From NCBI GenBank assembly GCA_046292765.1, contig JBKBQA010000002.1, forward strand, positions 496,001 to 560,000: 64,000 bases of DNA. Direction: 5' to 3'. The notes under the pieces are model-generated. The model did no database searches. It saw nothing but the letters and a program-made list of their open reading frames with translations, and was not told the origin of the DNA. A program made the position numbers and the translations under genes. Below, one piece after another: positions 44,589 to 53,189 of the stretch (positions are counted from its first letter, which is position 1; the number at the start of each line of letters is the position of its first letter). Source of the stretch: PGZG01 sp046292765. GTDB taxonomy: Bacteria > Pseudomonadota > Gammaproteobacteria > Pseudomonadales > Alcanivoracaceae.

Positions 44589-46928
44589 TCACATCGGGCC
44601 GCCTGGATCACCGGGATCTCCGCCAGAGTCACCACCATTGCCACCACCGCTAACAATGCCCTCGAAAAAGCCCAGTAGCAGAGTGATCAATTCAGGTTCG
44701 ATAGCATCCGACAGCGGGCCTAGGAAGTAGCTACGCCGGGTGCCGTCGACAAGGAAGATACTGAGCCCGGTTTTGTTAAAATCAAAAGTAAAGGTACCCA
44801 CAAATGTATCGCCGTAGAACAAATAGCCCCCCTGTAGCCCGGTCACGTAGATCGATAGCTGGTGCGGCCCATGGCTGACATCAATACGGTTATTATTGGC
44901 TTCGAACACATACCGTCTGGATTCAACCCAACCTTCAGTGGCATCGAAACCATCGACCTCAAGAACGGCATTCCCCAGCAGCGCCAGGACTGATGGATCA
45001 ATCTGATTCACGACCTCAACAAGGCTGATTTCCTGCCCGGAAAACACGGTCGGAATGAAGGTCACAAACTGCGACACAAAAGAGGCAAGGCCTGTGAGTG
45101 CGCCCTCAAGCTTCAGTTTCATGGCCGGCATACCGAACGCCTCGAAACCGAAGCAGGCAGCCATACTGGCGTCATCACCAGCATTTATCGCCAGAGTGGG
45201 CAGGAGCTCAAACACACCACAGAACGTGGACGCTGAGGAATCAATCGATGCAATCGTGTCGCCATGGGGAGAGCGGAAACGGCCATCATGAATCCTCGCC
45301 TCCAGAAGATTGCCGCCAGTGCTGAATCGAGGGAAGCTGACGGATCCATCGAGATTGATCATGCCCTCAAAGAACCAATCGGGATCCTCGGTGCTCGCCA
45401 ATTTGCCAGAACCGTTCACCGCTACCGTCACCTCAATCGACGCCAGCAACTCCTCAAGTGGCACCTCCTCACCATCCATCAGCATGGACTGGAGCACTGC
45501 CGCGAATTCTGCCCCGAACGTGACCAACAACTCGCCGGTCAACTCGGCAGTCGCGGTGGCATTCTGCACACCCCCATTAAGCGCAAAACGCATCGTTTGG
45601 CCGGCCAGCAGCCCCGTGGCCGGGCTAAGCTCGATCTCCATAGCAACCAGCTGCCCCATGTACGGGGCAAACTCTTCAGCATTTAATTTCAGCGTTGATT
45701 CAGTACGGCAAAGCTGCATGTATCCGTCTGGCTGCTCAGAAAGGGATATGCCGGTGAATGACTCGCAGCCGCCACTTTCTGACATTGCAATACTGACAGA
45801 AGCCATGACCGTGTTCACTGCTGCCTCATAGAACACCAACATCATGGCCTGCGTATCCAGCCTGGCAGCCTCGTCACTGTAAAGCCAGTTAAGCTGAGTG
45901 ACCTGCTCGGCGAAAAAAGTCCCGTCCGCATTGATTCCGGCCAGATTCAGGTACTGGTCAAGATGATCCAGCAGAACAACTGCGTCAGCAAATCGCTCAG
46001 GATCCAGATTGCCCGACCCCATCGCAGCTGTCAGCGGGCTCTCACCCCATCGGGCAATCAGATTATTCAGTGCTCCCACAATGGCTGCCAACTGATCTCC
46101 ATCCAGAAGCTCCTGAGCCATGGATGAAGCGATAGCGACCAACGACGTCAACGAGGGATTGTCCTCACCGGACACAACCATGAACTGGCCAGCCAGATCG
46201 ATAAACTGTCGGGTATATTCATCCAGCGCCAGAACCAGAGAGAGCTCAGCAGATGCCTGAAGGAAGGCCGCAGACAGCAACGCATGCATTACTGAAGACG
46301 TGTTGCCAAGCTGCTCACTATCAGTGATGTCAATCGGAAGGTGCCAGGCAAAATCCGCCGCAAGACCAAAAATATCCGCAGCGCGGCTAAGCGCAAGCTG
46401 AATCAATCCGTCACTGATCGGAGTGCCGTCAGGAAGATTATCGATAAGGCTAGCAGCAAGATGAGTAACCGGTGTGACAGCGAAAGTGCCACCAGCTCGA
46501 CTCGCGGGGATAATGGCCATCATTGAGAAGGGGGTTCCGGTCATCGCCTCAAGTGCGCTAACCGACAACAGCTCGCCAAACTGGTCGCCACATGCGAGCG
46601 GATTATCACACACCATTTTCGTGGATGCGTCGGCAGTCACCACGACCTTTACCGCCCCGCTTACACCAGACAGATCGACGCTGAAGTCGCCGTTTTCATC
46701 GGTAGTGCCGGTGGAGAGCAGCAACCAAACGCCCTGACTGTATTCATAAAACTCCACTATGCCATTGGCAATCAGGCCCTTGGCGGCGCGACCGGAAAAG
46801 CTGCGGCTGCTTGAGGGGGGTTCGCCGCCTTGGTCTTCCGGGGTCGATGAACGGTTGTCACCCCCGCAGGACGCAATCAACGCCAGCAGGGTGATGATCG
46901 ACATCAATCTGAAGATGGTGTGAAGCAT
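44589..46928 (-). CDS. Large lipoprotein of unknown function (paralogue 2)
   Basis: A 779-residue predicted lipoprotein with lipobox LIASC (Cys21) followed by GGDN and a Ser/Pro-rich linker. GGAG precedes the ATG at 46928. Residues about 45-120 form an SdrD/carboxypeptidase-regulatory-like beta domain (VEFYEYSQGVW, DENGDFSVDL) with the Cys pair MVCDNPLAC. A helical domain (about 140-380) and a beta-rich C-terminal part follow, ending in a Gly/Asp tail (GGNGGDSGGDPGDPGG). It precedes its paralogue with a 54-base gap. Codon use looks somewhat more AT-rich than its neighbours. Function unknown. Confidence 0.8.
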   Translation of the reverse strand: MLHTIFRLMSIITLLALIASCGGDNRSSTPEDQGGEPPSSSRSFSGRAAKGLIANGIVEFYEYSQGVWLLLSTGTTDENGDFSVDLSGVSGAVKVVVTADASTKMVCDNPLACGDQFGELLSVSALEAMTGTPFSMMAIIPASRAGGTFAVTPVTHLAASLIDNLPDGTPISDGLIQLALSRAADIFGLAADFAWHLPIDITDSEQLGNTSSVMHALLSAAFLQASAELSLVLALDEYTRQFIDLAGQFMVVSGEDNPSLTSLVAIASSMAQELLDGDQLAAIVGALNNLIARWGESPLTAAMGSGNLDPERFADAVVLLDHLDQYLNLAGINADGTFFAEQVTQLNWLYSDEAARLDTQAMMLVFYEAAVNTVMASVSIAMSESGGCESFTGISLSEQPDGYMQLCRTESTLKLNAEEFAPYMGQLVAMEIELSPATGLLAGQTMRFALNGGVQNATATAELTGELLVTFGAEFAAVLQSMLMDGEEVPLEELLASIEVTVAVNGSGKLASTEDPDWFFEGMINLDGSVSFPRFSTGGNLLEARIHDGRFRSPHGDTIASIDSSASTFCGVFELLPTLAINAGDDASMAACFGFEAFGMPAMKLKLEGALTGLASFVSQFVTFIPTVFSGQEISLVEVVNQIDPSVLALLGNAVLEVDGFDATEGWVESRRYVFEANNNRIDVSHGPHQLSIYVTGLQGGYLFYGDTFVGTFTFDFNKTGLSIFLVDGTRRSYFLGPLSDAIEPELITLLLGFFEGIVSGGGNGGDSGGDPGDPGGPM

Positions 46929-46981
46929 AGCGAGTCTCCGCCCGGGTTATTCTTGTTATCGTTACCATGCCGTGACCGGCT

Positions 46982-46996
46982 GGACATATTTTGTCC
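46982..46996. promoter_or_regulatory. Inverted repeat upstream of the lipoprotein pair
   Basis: GGACA-TATTT-TGTCC is a perfect 5-bp inverted repeat 54 bases before the lipoprotein ATG. A related imperfect copy (GGAC-GAA-TGTC) follows at about 47004-47014. It may be an operator. Confidence 0.4.
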
Positions 46997-47048
46997 GATT
47001 CTAGGACGAATGTCTTATGGGGCGCCAGTTCGGCCTTCAGGGCGCACC

Positions 47049-47080
47049 AAAAAAAGGCCCGATATGAATCGGGCCTTTTT
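47049..47080 (-). terminator. Intrinsic terminator of malate synthase
   Basis: A 13-bp stem (AAAAAGGCCCGAT with ATCGGGCCTTTTT) and 4-base loop, with a T run of seven on the minus strand, 22 bases after the glcB stop. The symmetry means it could also stop plus-strand transcription. Confidence 0.9.
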
Positions 47081-47102
47081 GTTCAGATCACTGACCGGAA
47101 GA

Positions 47103-49271
47103 TCAGCAGCCGTAGCGCGCCTTGGCTTCCAGACGGCGACGGTGCAGGACCGGCTCGGTGTAGCCGCTCGGCTGGGCGCAGCCCTCGAATACCAGCTCGC
47201 AGGCAGCGGCAAAGGCGACACCGTCGAAGCCCGGTGCCATCGGACGATACAGCGGATCGCTGGCGTTTTGCTGGTCGACCACCGCTGCCATGCGCTTCAT
47301 CGCTGCCATAACATCGTCTTTGCCAACGATACCGTGACGTAGCCAGTTGGCGATATGCTGGCTGGAAATACGCAGGGTAGCGCGGTCTTCCATCAGGCCG
47401 ACATCGCTGATGTCCGGTACCTTGGAGCAACCCACGCCCTGATCGATCCAGCGCACCACATAGCCGAGGATGCCCTGGCAGTTGTTATCCAGCTCGGCGC
47501 GCTTCTCTTCAGCACTCCAGTTGGTATCGGTGGCCAGCGGAATGGTGAGGATGTTGTCCAGCGACGCGCGCGGGCGCTGCTTCAGCTGCTGCTGCACGGC
47601 GAACACGTCAACCTTGTGGTAATGGGTCGCATGCAGGGTGCCAGCGGTGGGCGACGGAACCCAGGCGCAGTTGGCACCTGCCTTCGGATGGCCGATCTTC
47701 TGCTCCATCATCTGCTTCATCTCGTCCGGCATGGCCCACATGCCCTTACCGATCTGGGCATGGCCCGGCAGGCCACATTCCAGACCGATATCGACGTTCC
47801 AGTCTTCGTAGGCAGCGATCCACTTCTGCTTCTTCATGTCGGCCTTGCGCACCATGGCGCCGGCCTCCATGGAAGTGTGAATCTCGTCACCGGTACGATC
47901 GAGGAAACCGGTATTGATGAACATCACCCGCTCGCTGGCCACCCGGATGCACTCTTTCAGGTTCACCGTGGTGCGACGCTCTTCGTCCATGATGCCGATC
48001 TTCAGAGTGTTGCGCGGCAGACCCAGCGCATCTTCAACACGACCGAACAGCTCGCAGGCAAACGCCACTTCTTCCGGGCCGTGCATCTTCGGCTTGACGA
48101 TATACACCGAGCCGGTGCGGCTATTGCGGTATTTGCCGAGGCCCTTGAGATCGTGCATGGCCGCCAGCACGGTAACCATGGCGTCCATGATGCCTTCCGG
48201 GATTTCCTCACCGTTGACCAGAATGGCGTTGTTGGTCATCAGGTGGCCAACGTTGCGCACCAGCAGCAGTACGCGTCCGTGCAGGGTCAATTCACTGCCA
48301 TTAACGGAAGTGTAGGTGCGATCCGGGTTCAGAGTGCGGGTGATGGTACGACCGCCCTTCTCCATGGTCTCGGCCAGATCGCCTTTCATCAGACCAAACC
48401 AGTTGCCATAGGCGACAACCTTGTCCTGCGCGTCCACTGCGGCGACGGAATCTTCGCAGTCCTGAATGGCGGTCACCGCAGATTCCAGCAACAGGTCTTT
48501 GACGTTTGCGGGATCTTCCGCGCCAATCGGGTGACTGGCATCAATCTGGATTTCGATATGCAAGCCGTTGTTGACCAGCAGGATGCCCTTCGGCGCTGCA
48601 ACATCACCGCTAAAGCCAACAAACTGGGCCGGGTTCTTCAGGCCGGTTTCGCCAGCGGCCGTTTTTACCACCAACTTGCCGTCAACGATGCTATAGCGGG
48701 TCGAATCGCTGTGCGAACCGCTGGCCAGCGGCGCTGCGTCATCCAGCAACTGGCGCGCCCAGGCAATCACCTTGGCGCCACGCTTGGGATTGTAGGCGCC
48801 GCCCTTCTCGGCGCCGCCTTCATCGCTGATCACATCCGAACCGTACAGCGCATCGTACAGACTGCCCCAACGGGCATTGGCCGCATTCAGCGCGTAACGG
48901 GCATTCATCACCGGCACCACCAGCTGCGGGCCAGCAATAGCCGCAATCTCCTGATCGACATTGGCGGTGGTGACGCTGAACGCTTCGCCTTCCGGCAACA
49001 GGTAACCAATCTCGGTGAGAAATGCCTTGTACTCGACCATGTCGATGGCCTTGCCCTGACGGGCCTGATGCCAAGCGTCGATTTGCGCCTGAATCTGATC
49101 GCGCTTGGCCAGCAGTGCCTTGTTTTTCGGCATCAGGTCGGTAGCCACTTTTTCCAGCTCGGACCAGAACGTGTCGGCCGCAATACCGGTGCCGAGAAGA
49201 ATGCGGTTGACCACCAGATCGTGCAGATCAGAGGCGATTTCAAGGGTGCCGTGCGTGATGCGATCAGTCAT
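47103..49271 (-). CDS. glcB: Malate synthase G
   Basis: A 722-residue monomeric malate synthase G that condenses glyoxylate and acetyl-CoA to malate. Recognisable segments include QDCEDSVAAVDA and RTLNPDRTYT, plus FINTGFLDRTGDEIHTSMEAG and KMHGPEEVAFA. Length equals the family (about 723). It serves the glyoxylate shunt or glycolate use. Isocitrate lyase is not in the window. A possible -10 box (TAGAAT, 49340-49345 minus) lies 70 bases before the ATG. Confidence 0.97.
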   Translation of the reverse strand: MTDRITHGTLEIASDLHDLVVNRILLGTGIAADTFWSELEKVATDLMPKNKALLAKRDQIQAQIDAWHQARQGKAIDMVEYKAFLTEIGYLLPEGEAFSVTTANVDQEIAAIAGPQLVVPVMNARYALNAANARWGSLYDALYGSDVISDEGGAEKGGAYNPKRGAKVIAWARQLLDDAAPLASGSHSDSTRYSIVDGKLVVKTAAGETGLKNPAQFVGFSGDVAAPKGILLVNNGLHIEIQIDASHPIGAEDPANVKDLLLESAVTAIQDCEDSVAAVDAQDKVVAYGNWFGLMKGDLAETMEKGGRTITRTLNPDRTYTSVNGSELTLHGRVLLLVRNVGHLMTNNAILVNGEEIPEGIMDAMVTVLAAMHDLKGLGKYRNSRTGSVYIVKPKMHGPEEVAFACELFGRVEDALGLPRNTLKIGIMDEERRTTVNLKECIRVASERVMFINTGFLDRTGDEIHTSMEAGAMVRKADMKKQKWIAAYEDWNVDIGLECGLPGHAQIGKGMWAMPDEMKQMMEQKIGHPKAGANCAWVPSPTAGTLHATHYHKVDVFAVQQQLKQRPRASLDNILTIPLATDTNWSAEEKRAELDNNCQGILGYVVRWIDQGVGCSKVPDISDVGLMEDRATLRISSQHIANWLRHGIVGKDDVMAAMKRMAAVVDQQNASDPLYRPMAPGFDGVAFAAACELVFEGCAQPSGYTEPVLHRRRLEAKARYGC

Positions 49272-49365
49272 GGGACGGGTACCTTATCCGGTCAAATAAA
49301 AACGAACGCCGGGCCGGAGCCCGGGTTGCGAAGGCGGCGATTCTAACGGATTCAAACGGTCAGTT

Positions 49366-49388
49366 CATGCGCCCCGTCGGGGCGCATG
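49366..49388 (-). terminator. Perfect GC hairpin after the secreted protein gene
   Basis: CATGCGCCCC and GGGGCGCATG form a perfect 10-bp stem with a 3-base loop, 27 bases past the stop at 49416. No T tract follows. Confidence 0.55.
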
Positions 49389-49415
49389 TGACCAATGGGT
49401 CAGAGCTTGCCCGGA

Positions 49416-51131
49416 TCAGGGCAGCGCTGGTCGCGACGGGTTGGCCAAAGCGGGTGTCACCCGGTATCTCAACACCAACTGGCGCTGTTCAGAAGAGACA
49501 GCGTCGGTGAGCTCAATGCGGTAACACAGCTCTCCCTGCTGCGCAGCAACGGCCTGCAACGGACTGGCACTCCAGTCCTGCAGCAGCGTCCAGTCTGGCG
49601 CGCCAGGGGATTTTACGGAATAGCGGTACAGATACTGGCCGGACCCGCCCTGCGCCTGCGGCGCCACCGTATAGGCCTGCCCCGGTATCACCGCCGTGTT
49701 CTGAAGCCAGCGCCCGATCCGGAAGCCCATCGACGCCGATAGCCCGGTCAGTGGCGACAACACCACGGCACGGGGCCTGTCGCCGCAGTCCTGATATCCG
49801 TATCCGATGGCTCGGCGACCATCATTGAGGTCGCTGACACTGGCCAGCTCCCAGTTCTCGGCACCCACCATCCGGTTGGACAGCAAGTCCACCTGTGGCA
49901 CGACCTGATCAAGCTGCACCCTGAACGGGCTGCCAACACCGGCGCCGCCAAATCCGGCGTTACCGATCAGCAGTCCGTGACTGTTGAGGCTGAATCCCAA
50001 CACCGTATGGACTTCAACGCCGGTTTCCGGGGCTTCCACCGAACGGACACCGTTCAGGCAGTCGACTACGCCGTCACCATTGGTGTCGAGGGCGAGCGGA
50101 TTGAAATCGCAGCGCACCAGTCTGCCAGGCCAGACAGCGGCACCATGGATATCTGCACGGAGTATCGCCGTACGCTGATTCAACGCCAGCGGGAAGGCTC
50201 GCACCAGAGTCTCCCCCGAGGCCAGTGTGGTCGGGAATCGCAAACGGCTCTGTTCGCCATCCGCCGACACCGTCACCAGGTATCCCTCCTGCTCGGCCAC
50301 CGAGCCCGCACTAACGGAGGTCAGCGTGGTTGCCGCCGTGAGGCCCAGATAGGAATCGCTGCCCGGCTTGCCGGGGCCGCACCGGTAATGGCCGTAACCA
50401 TGGCCCCGGCCATGACTCTGGTGTCCCTTGCCGCGGGTATTCTTGTGCGTGTCCTGACTGCCATCGCACCCCGCCACCGGGGCAGGTTCGCAGCCGATAC
50501 CGTCGATCAGGCAGTCCGCTCCGGTGCCGTCATGGGCCAGAATCTGCGCTGGAACATTGTCATTGATCGCCACCAGCAAAGGCAGACCATTCAGGATCAG
50601 CGGCCCGGACGGGAACAGCACAGCGCCGTAGCGCCCATCGTCACCGATCTGGGACGTTGCCACCACACCATGCCGGTTGGCGTTGACCAGCGCGCCGGGG
50701 AAGCGGGTATCCGGCAGCGAGCCCGGCAGCGGTGCCAGCAGTGGATCACGCCCGATAAACTGGCCGACGCCACCCTGCGCGGTAATCATTACCCCCCAGG
50801 GCAAGGCCGCAGTGCAGAAAATCCAGACACAGACAGGCTCCCCTGCTGCCAGGGCCATAAAGTCAGGGCTGTCGACGATGACCAACGAGGGGTTAGTGCC
50901 TTGGGTGACGTTGAAACTCTTGAGCTGGCCGGTGGCGGTGCGCTGCCAGCCGATCAGGTTGCCACGCTGGTTCACAGTGGTGCCGTAGGAATACTGGTGG
51001 GTGGCAAACTGCGCGCCGAACTGGGATCCGGCCACCACATCCGAAAGGGGCTGCAACAGAAAGCCGTCACTGGCCTGCGCCGATTGCGCGGCGACCATCA
51101 ACACCAGTGCTGCTTTCAGAGACGCCCGCAT
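49416..51131 (-). CDS. Secreted protein of unknown function with His/Gly-rich linker
   Basis: A 571-residue protein with a clear signal peptide (MRASLKAALVLMVAAQSAQA) cleaved before SDGF. The ATG at 51131 is preferred because GGGGGA lies just upstream; an upstream ATG at 51152 adds seven residues. The mature protein is beta-rich with repeated strand-turn units like those of HAF or beta-propeller repeats. Near residues 225-255 there is a His/Gly/Lys-rich stretch (KGHQSHGRGHGYGHYRCG) that could bind metal. An EF-hand-like DTNGDGVVDC follows near 350. It could be a substrate of the type II system encoded in this window, but nothing proves that. Confidence 0.75.
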   Translation of the reverse strand: MRASLKAALVLMVAAQSAQASDGFLLQPLSDVVAGSQFGAQFATHQYSYGTTVNQRGNLIGWQRTATGQLKSFNVTQGTNPSLVIVDSPDFMALAAGEPVCVWIFCTAALPWGVMITAQGGVGQFIGRDPLLAPLPGSLPDTRFPGALVNANRHGVVATSQIGDDGRYGAVLFPSGPLILNGLPLLVAINDNVPAQILAHDGTGADCLIDGIGCEPAPVAGCDGSQDTHKNTRGKGHQSHGRGHGYGHYRCGPGKPGSDSYLGLTAATTLTSVSAGSVAEQEGYLVTVSADGEQSRLRFPTTLASGETLVRAFPLALNQRTAILRADIHGAAVWPGRLVRCDFNPLALDTNGDGVVDCLNGVRSVEAPETGVEVHTVLGFSLNSHGLLIGNAGFGGAGVGSPFRVQLDQVVPQVDLLSNRMVGAENWELASVSDLNDGRRAIGYGYQDCGDRPRAVVLSPLTGLSASMGFRIGRWLQNTAVIPGQAYTVAPQAQGGSGQYLYRYSVKSPGAPDWTLLQDWSASPLQAVAAQQGELCYRIELTDAVSSEQRQLVLRYRVTPALANPSRPALP

Positions 51132-51206
51132 TCCGATTCCCCCATTGATCATTTTTCAACCGGAACAATGTAGCACGAACGCTCTGGAATGCGGGAGCAC
51201 CGTCGG

Positions 51207-52067
51207 TCAGAGATTGACCACGTCCAGGCGATGGGCGCGGGCGACGCCAGCGCCGATCTGTCCTGCTTCGAGGTGCATGAAATCGAACAGCCTGCCGTCC
51301 GCAAGCTGGGATGGCGCCACGTTCTGCACCGCCGCAAAAATACTTTCGATCCGGCCGGGGAACTGACGATCCCACTGCTGCAGCATCTCCTTGACTGCCT
51401 GACGCTGCAGGCCATCCTGAGAGCCACAGAGATTGCAGGGAATGATCGGAAATTGCTTATAGGCAGCAAACTTTTCGATGTCCTTTTCCCGACAGTAGGC
51501 CAGCGGACGAATGACAATATGCTTGCCATCGTCGCTGCGCAGCTTGGGAGGCATGGCCTTGAGCTTGCCGCCGTGGAACAGGTTCAGAAACAGGGTCTCG
51601 ACAATATCGTCACGATGATGGCCCAGAGCAATCTTGTTGGCGCCGATTTCCTCGGCGAAACCATACAAGGTGCCACGACGCAGCCGCGAACAGAGGGAGC
51701 AGGTGGTCTTGCCCTCCTCGATCTTGTCCCTGACGATGGAATAGGTGTCTTTTTCGAGGATGTGATACGGCACTCCCTCCCTTTCCAGGTACTCCGGCAA
51801 TACGTGCTCGGGAAATCCAGGCTGTTTCTGATCCAGATTGACGGCAATCAGCTCGAAGCGCACCGGCGCGGTCACCTGCAGGTTCCGCAGGATGTCGAGC
51901 ATGGTGTAGGAATCCTTGCCGCCGGACAGGCACACCATGATCCGGTCGCCATCCTGAATCATGTTGAAATCGGCAATCGCCTGCCCCACCTCGCGGCGAA
52001 GCCGCTTCTGCAGCTTGTTGAAACGGACCCGGTGCTTGGGCAGCAGTTCGTCGGCGAGGTCAGTCAT
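51207..52067 (-). CDS. ttcA: tRNA 2-thiocytidine(32) synthetase TtcA
   Basis: A 286-residue PP-loop enzyme that makes 2-thiocytidine at position 32 of some tRNAs. It has the SGGKDS ATP motif, the CSLCSRLRRG pair and a third conserved Cys in PCNLCGSQ, which together hold a 4Fe-4S cluster in TtcA. It lies 13 bases after the SDR gene on the same strand. Confidence 0.96.
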   Translation of the reverse strand: MTDLADELLPKHRVRFNKLQKRLRREVGQAIADFNMIQDGDRIMVCLSGGKDSYTMLDILRNLQVTAPVRFELIAVNLDQKQPGFPEHVLPEYLEREGVPYHILEKDTYSIVRDKIEEGKTTCSLCSRLRRGTLYGFAEEIGANKIALGHHRDDIVETLFLNLFHGGKLKAMPPKLRSDDGKHIVIRPLAYCREKDIEKFAAYKQFPIIPCNLCGSQDGLQRQAVKEMLQQWDRQFPGRIESIFAAVQNVAPSQLADGRLFDFMHLEAGQIGAGVARAHRLDVVNL

Positions 52068-52080
52068 GGAAAACTCGGAA

Positions 52081-52872
52081 TCAGGTCACTTTGACGCGCC
52101 GGATAACGGCGCGGTATAGAGCCGGGAACCAGCGTTTCAGCCAGATCCCCAGTCCCTCGCGGCCGGCGATGATAACCTGAGCGCGGTCGCGCTGCACGGC
52201 GTGGATGATCCGTTCGGCACAGGCCTCTGGCGCCATGCCCTGCTTCTGATAGTCGTCCATCTTGCCATGGGCACTGCCGTCCGCCGTCACGGCATTGACC
52301 GAGACCTGGGTGCGAATGAATCCGGGCAACACCATCAGCACCTTCAGCCGATGCTCATACTCTTCTGCCCGGAGCGACTCGAACCAGCCATGCAGCGCGT
52401 GTTTGGAGGCACAGTAGGCCGAACGAAGCGGTGTCGGCAGCTCCCCCACCAGACTGGAAATTACCACGACCCGGCCACCGCCCTGCTCCCGGAACCACGG
52501 CAACACGGCACGGGTCAGGCCAATCACGCCAAAAAAGTTGATTTCCATTACCCGCCGGTCGACCTCCATGGCGGTGTCGATGACGCGGGAACGCTGACTG
52601 ATGCCGGCATTGTTGACGAGGATATCGAGACGTCCAAACGTGGCGCGCACCAGAGCCACCGCGTCGGCGAATGCCGAGGGATCCGCCATGTCCAGTGGCA
52701 GCACCAGATGGTTTTCAGGCCAGACCAGCCGCTGGCGAACCCGCTCAAGCTCATCGGCGCGCCGCGCCGAGAGCACAATTCGGGCGCCATAGCGACTGAA
52801 CTCCATGGCCAGCGCCTCACCGATGCCACTGGAAGCACCGGTGATCCAGACCACCTGATTGGCAAATGACAT
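52081..52872 (-). CDS. Short-chain dehydrogenase/reductase
   Basis: A 263-residue classical SDR. It has the NAD(P)-binding TGASSGIGEA, the NNAG motif in VNNAGIS, the catalytic Ser in VVISSLVG, and YCASK as the Tyr-x3-Lys pair. A C-terminal segment (residues 240-263) is hydrophobic and basic, as in SDRs linked to membranes. The substrate is unknown; acyl-CoA dehydrogenases lie nearby. Confidence 0.9.
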   Translation of the reverse strand: MSFANQVVWITGASSGIGEALAMEFSRYGARIVLSARRADELERVRQRLVWPENHLVLPLDMADPSAFADAVALVRATFGRLDILVNNAGISQRSRVIDTAMEVDRRVMEINFFGVIGLTRAVLPWFREQGGGRVVVISSLVGELPTPLRSAYCASKHALHGWFESLRAEEYEHRLKVLMVLPGFIRTQVSVNAVTADGSAHGKMDDYQKQGMAPEACAERIIHAVQRDRAQVIIAGREGLGIWLKRWFPALYRAVIRRVKVT

Positions 52873-53189
52873 GGGGATTCTCCGGTGGCCGGTTCGTTAA
52901 AGCGGTCAGGGTGGAACGACCGACCTGCATCGTCAAGCAGGGTGGCCAAGCTGGCCCCCGACCAGAACTGACCATGCTGCCACGGCACAGTGCCGGATCT
53001 GGCAACGCTGCGAGGTCAGGGCATCGGCTCCGCCCTCCCGGGACCATCGGAGCCAGGGATGGCGGAGGTGAGCTACAGGGACGTACTCGTGCGTGTCCCG
53101 GGAGGGCGGAGCCGATGCCCTGACCGGGACTTCACTGCCATACTGCCCTAACCGGCGCAACCGAGCCACCAGCCCTGCGGGACACTGCC
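52873..53189. other. Gene-free stretch with a large inverted repeat
   Basis: About 317 bases between the SDR gene and the acyl-CoA dehydrogenase stop. Its right half is filled by the perfect inverted repeat at 53014-53125. The left half carries no clear signal other than the SDR leader. Confidence 0.6.
53014..53125. repeat. Perfect 31-bp inverted repeat, REPIN or MITE-like element
   Basis: Left arm 53014-53044 and right arm 53095-53125 are perfect reverse complements (31 of 31) around a 50-base centre. The arms begin GGTCAGGGCATCGG and contain TCCCGGGA. There is no transposase and no T tract. The form fits a paired REP element (REPIN) or a small non-autonomous element; a Rho-dependent stop between the two genes is also possible. 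Confidence 0.8.

Noticed and set aside
47355..49346. A 663-codon open frame on the plus strand
   Set aside because: It lies entirely antisense to malate synthase G, has no family resemblance and arises from the GC-rich codon pattern of the real gene.
53014..53125. Insertion sequence
   Set aside because: No transposase frame inside or beside the inverted repeat; the 50-base centre is too short.
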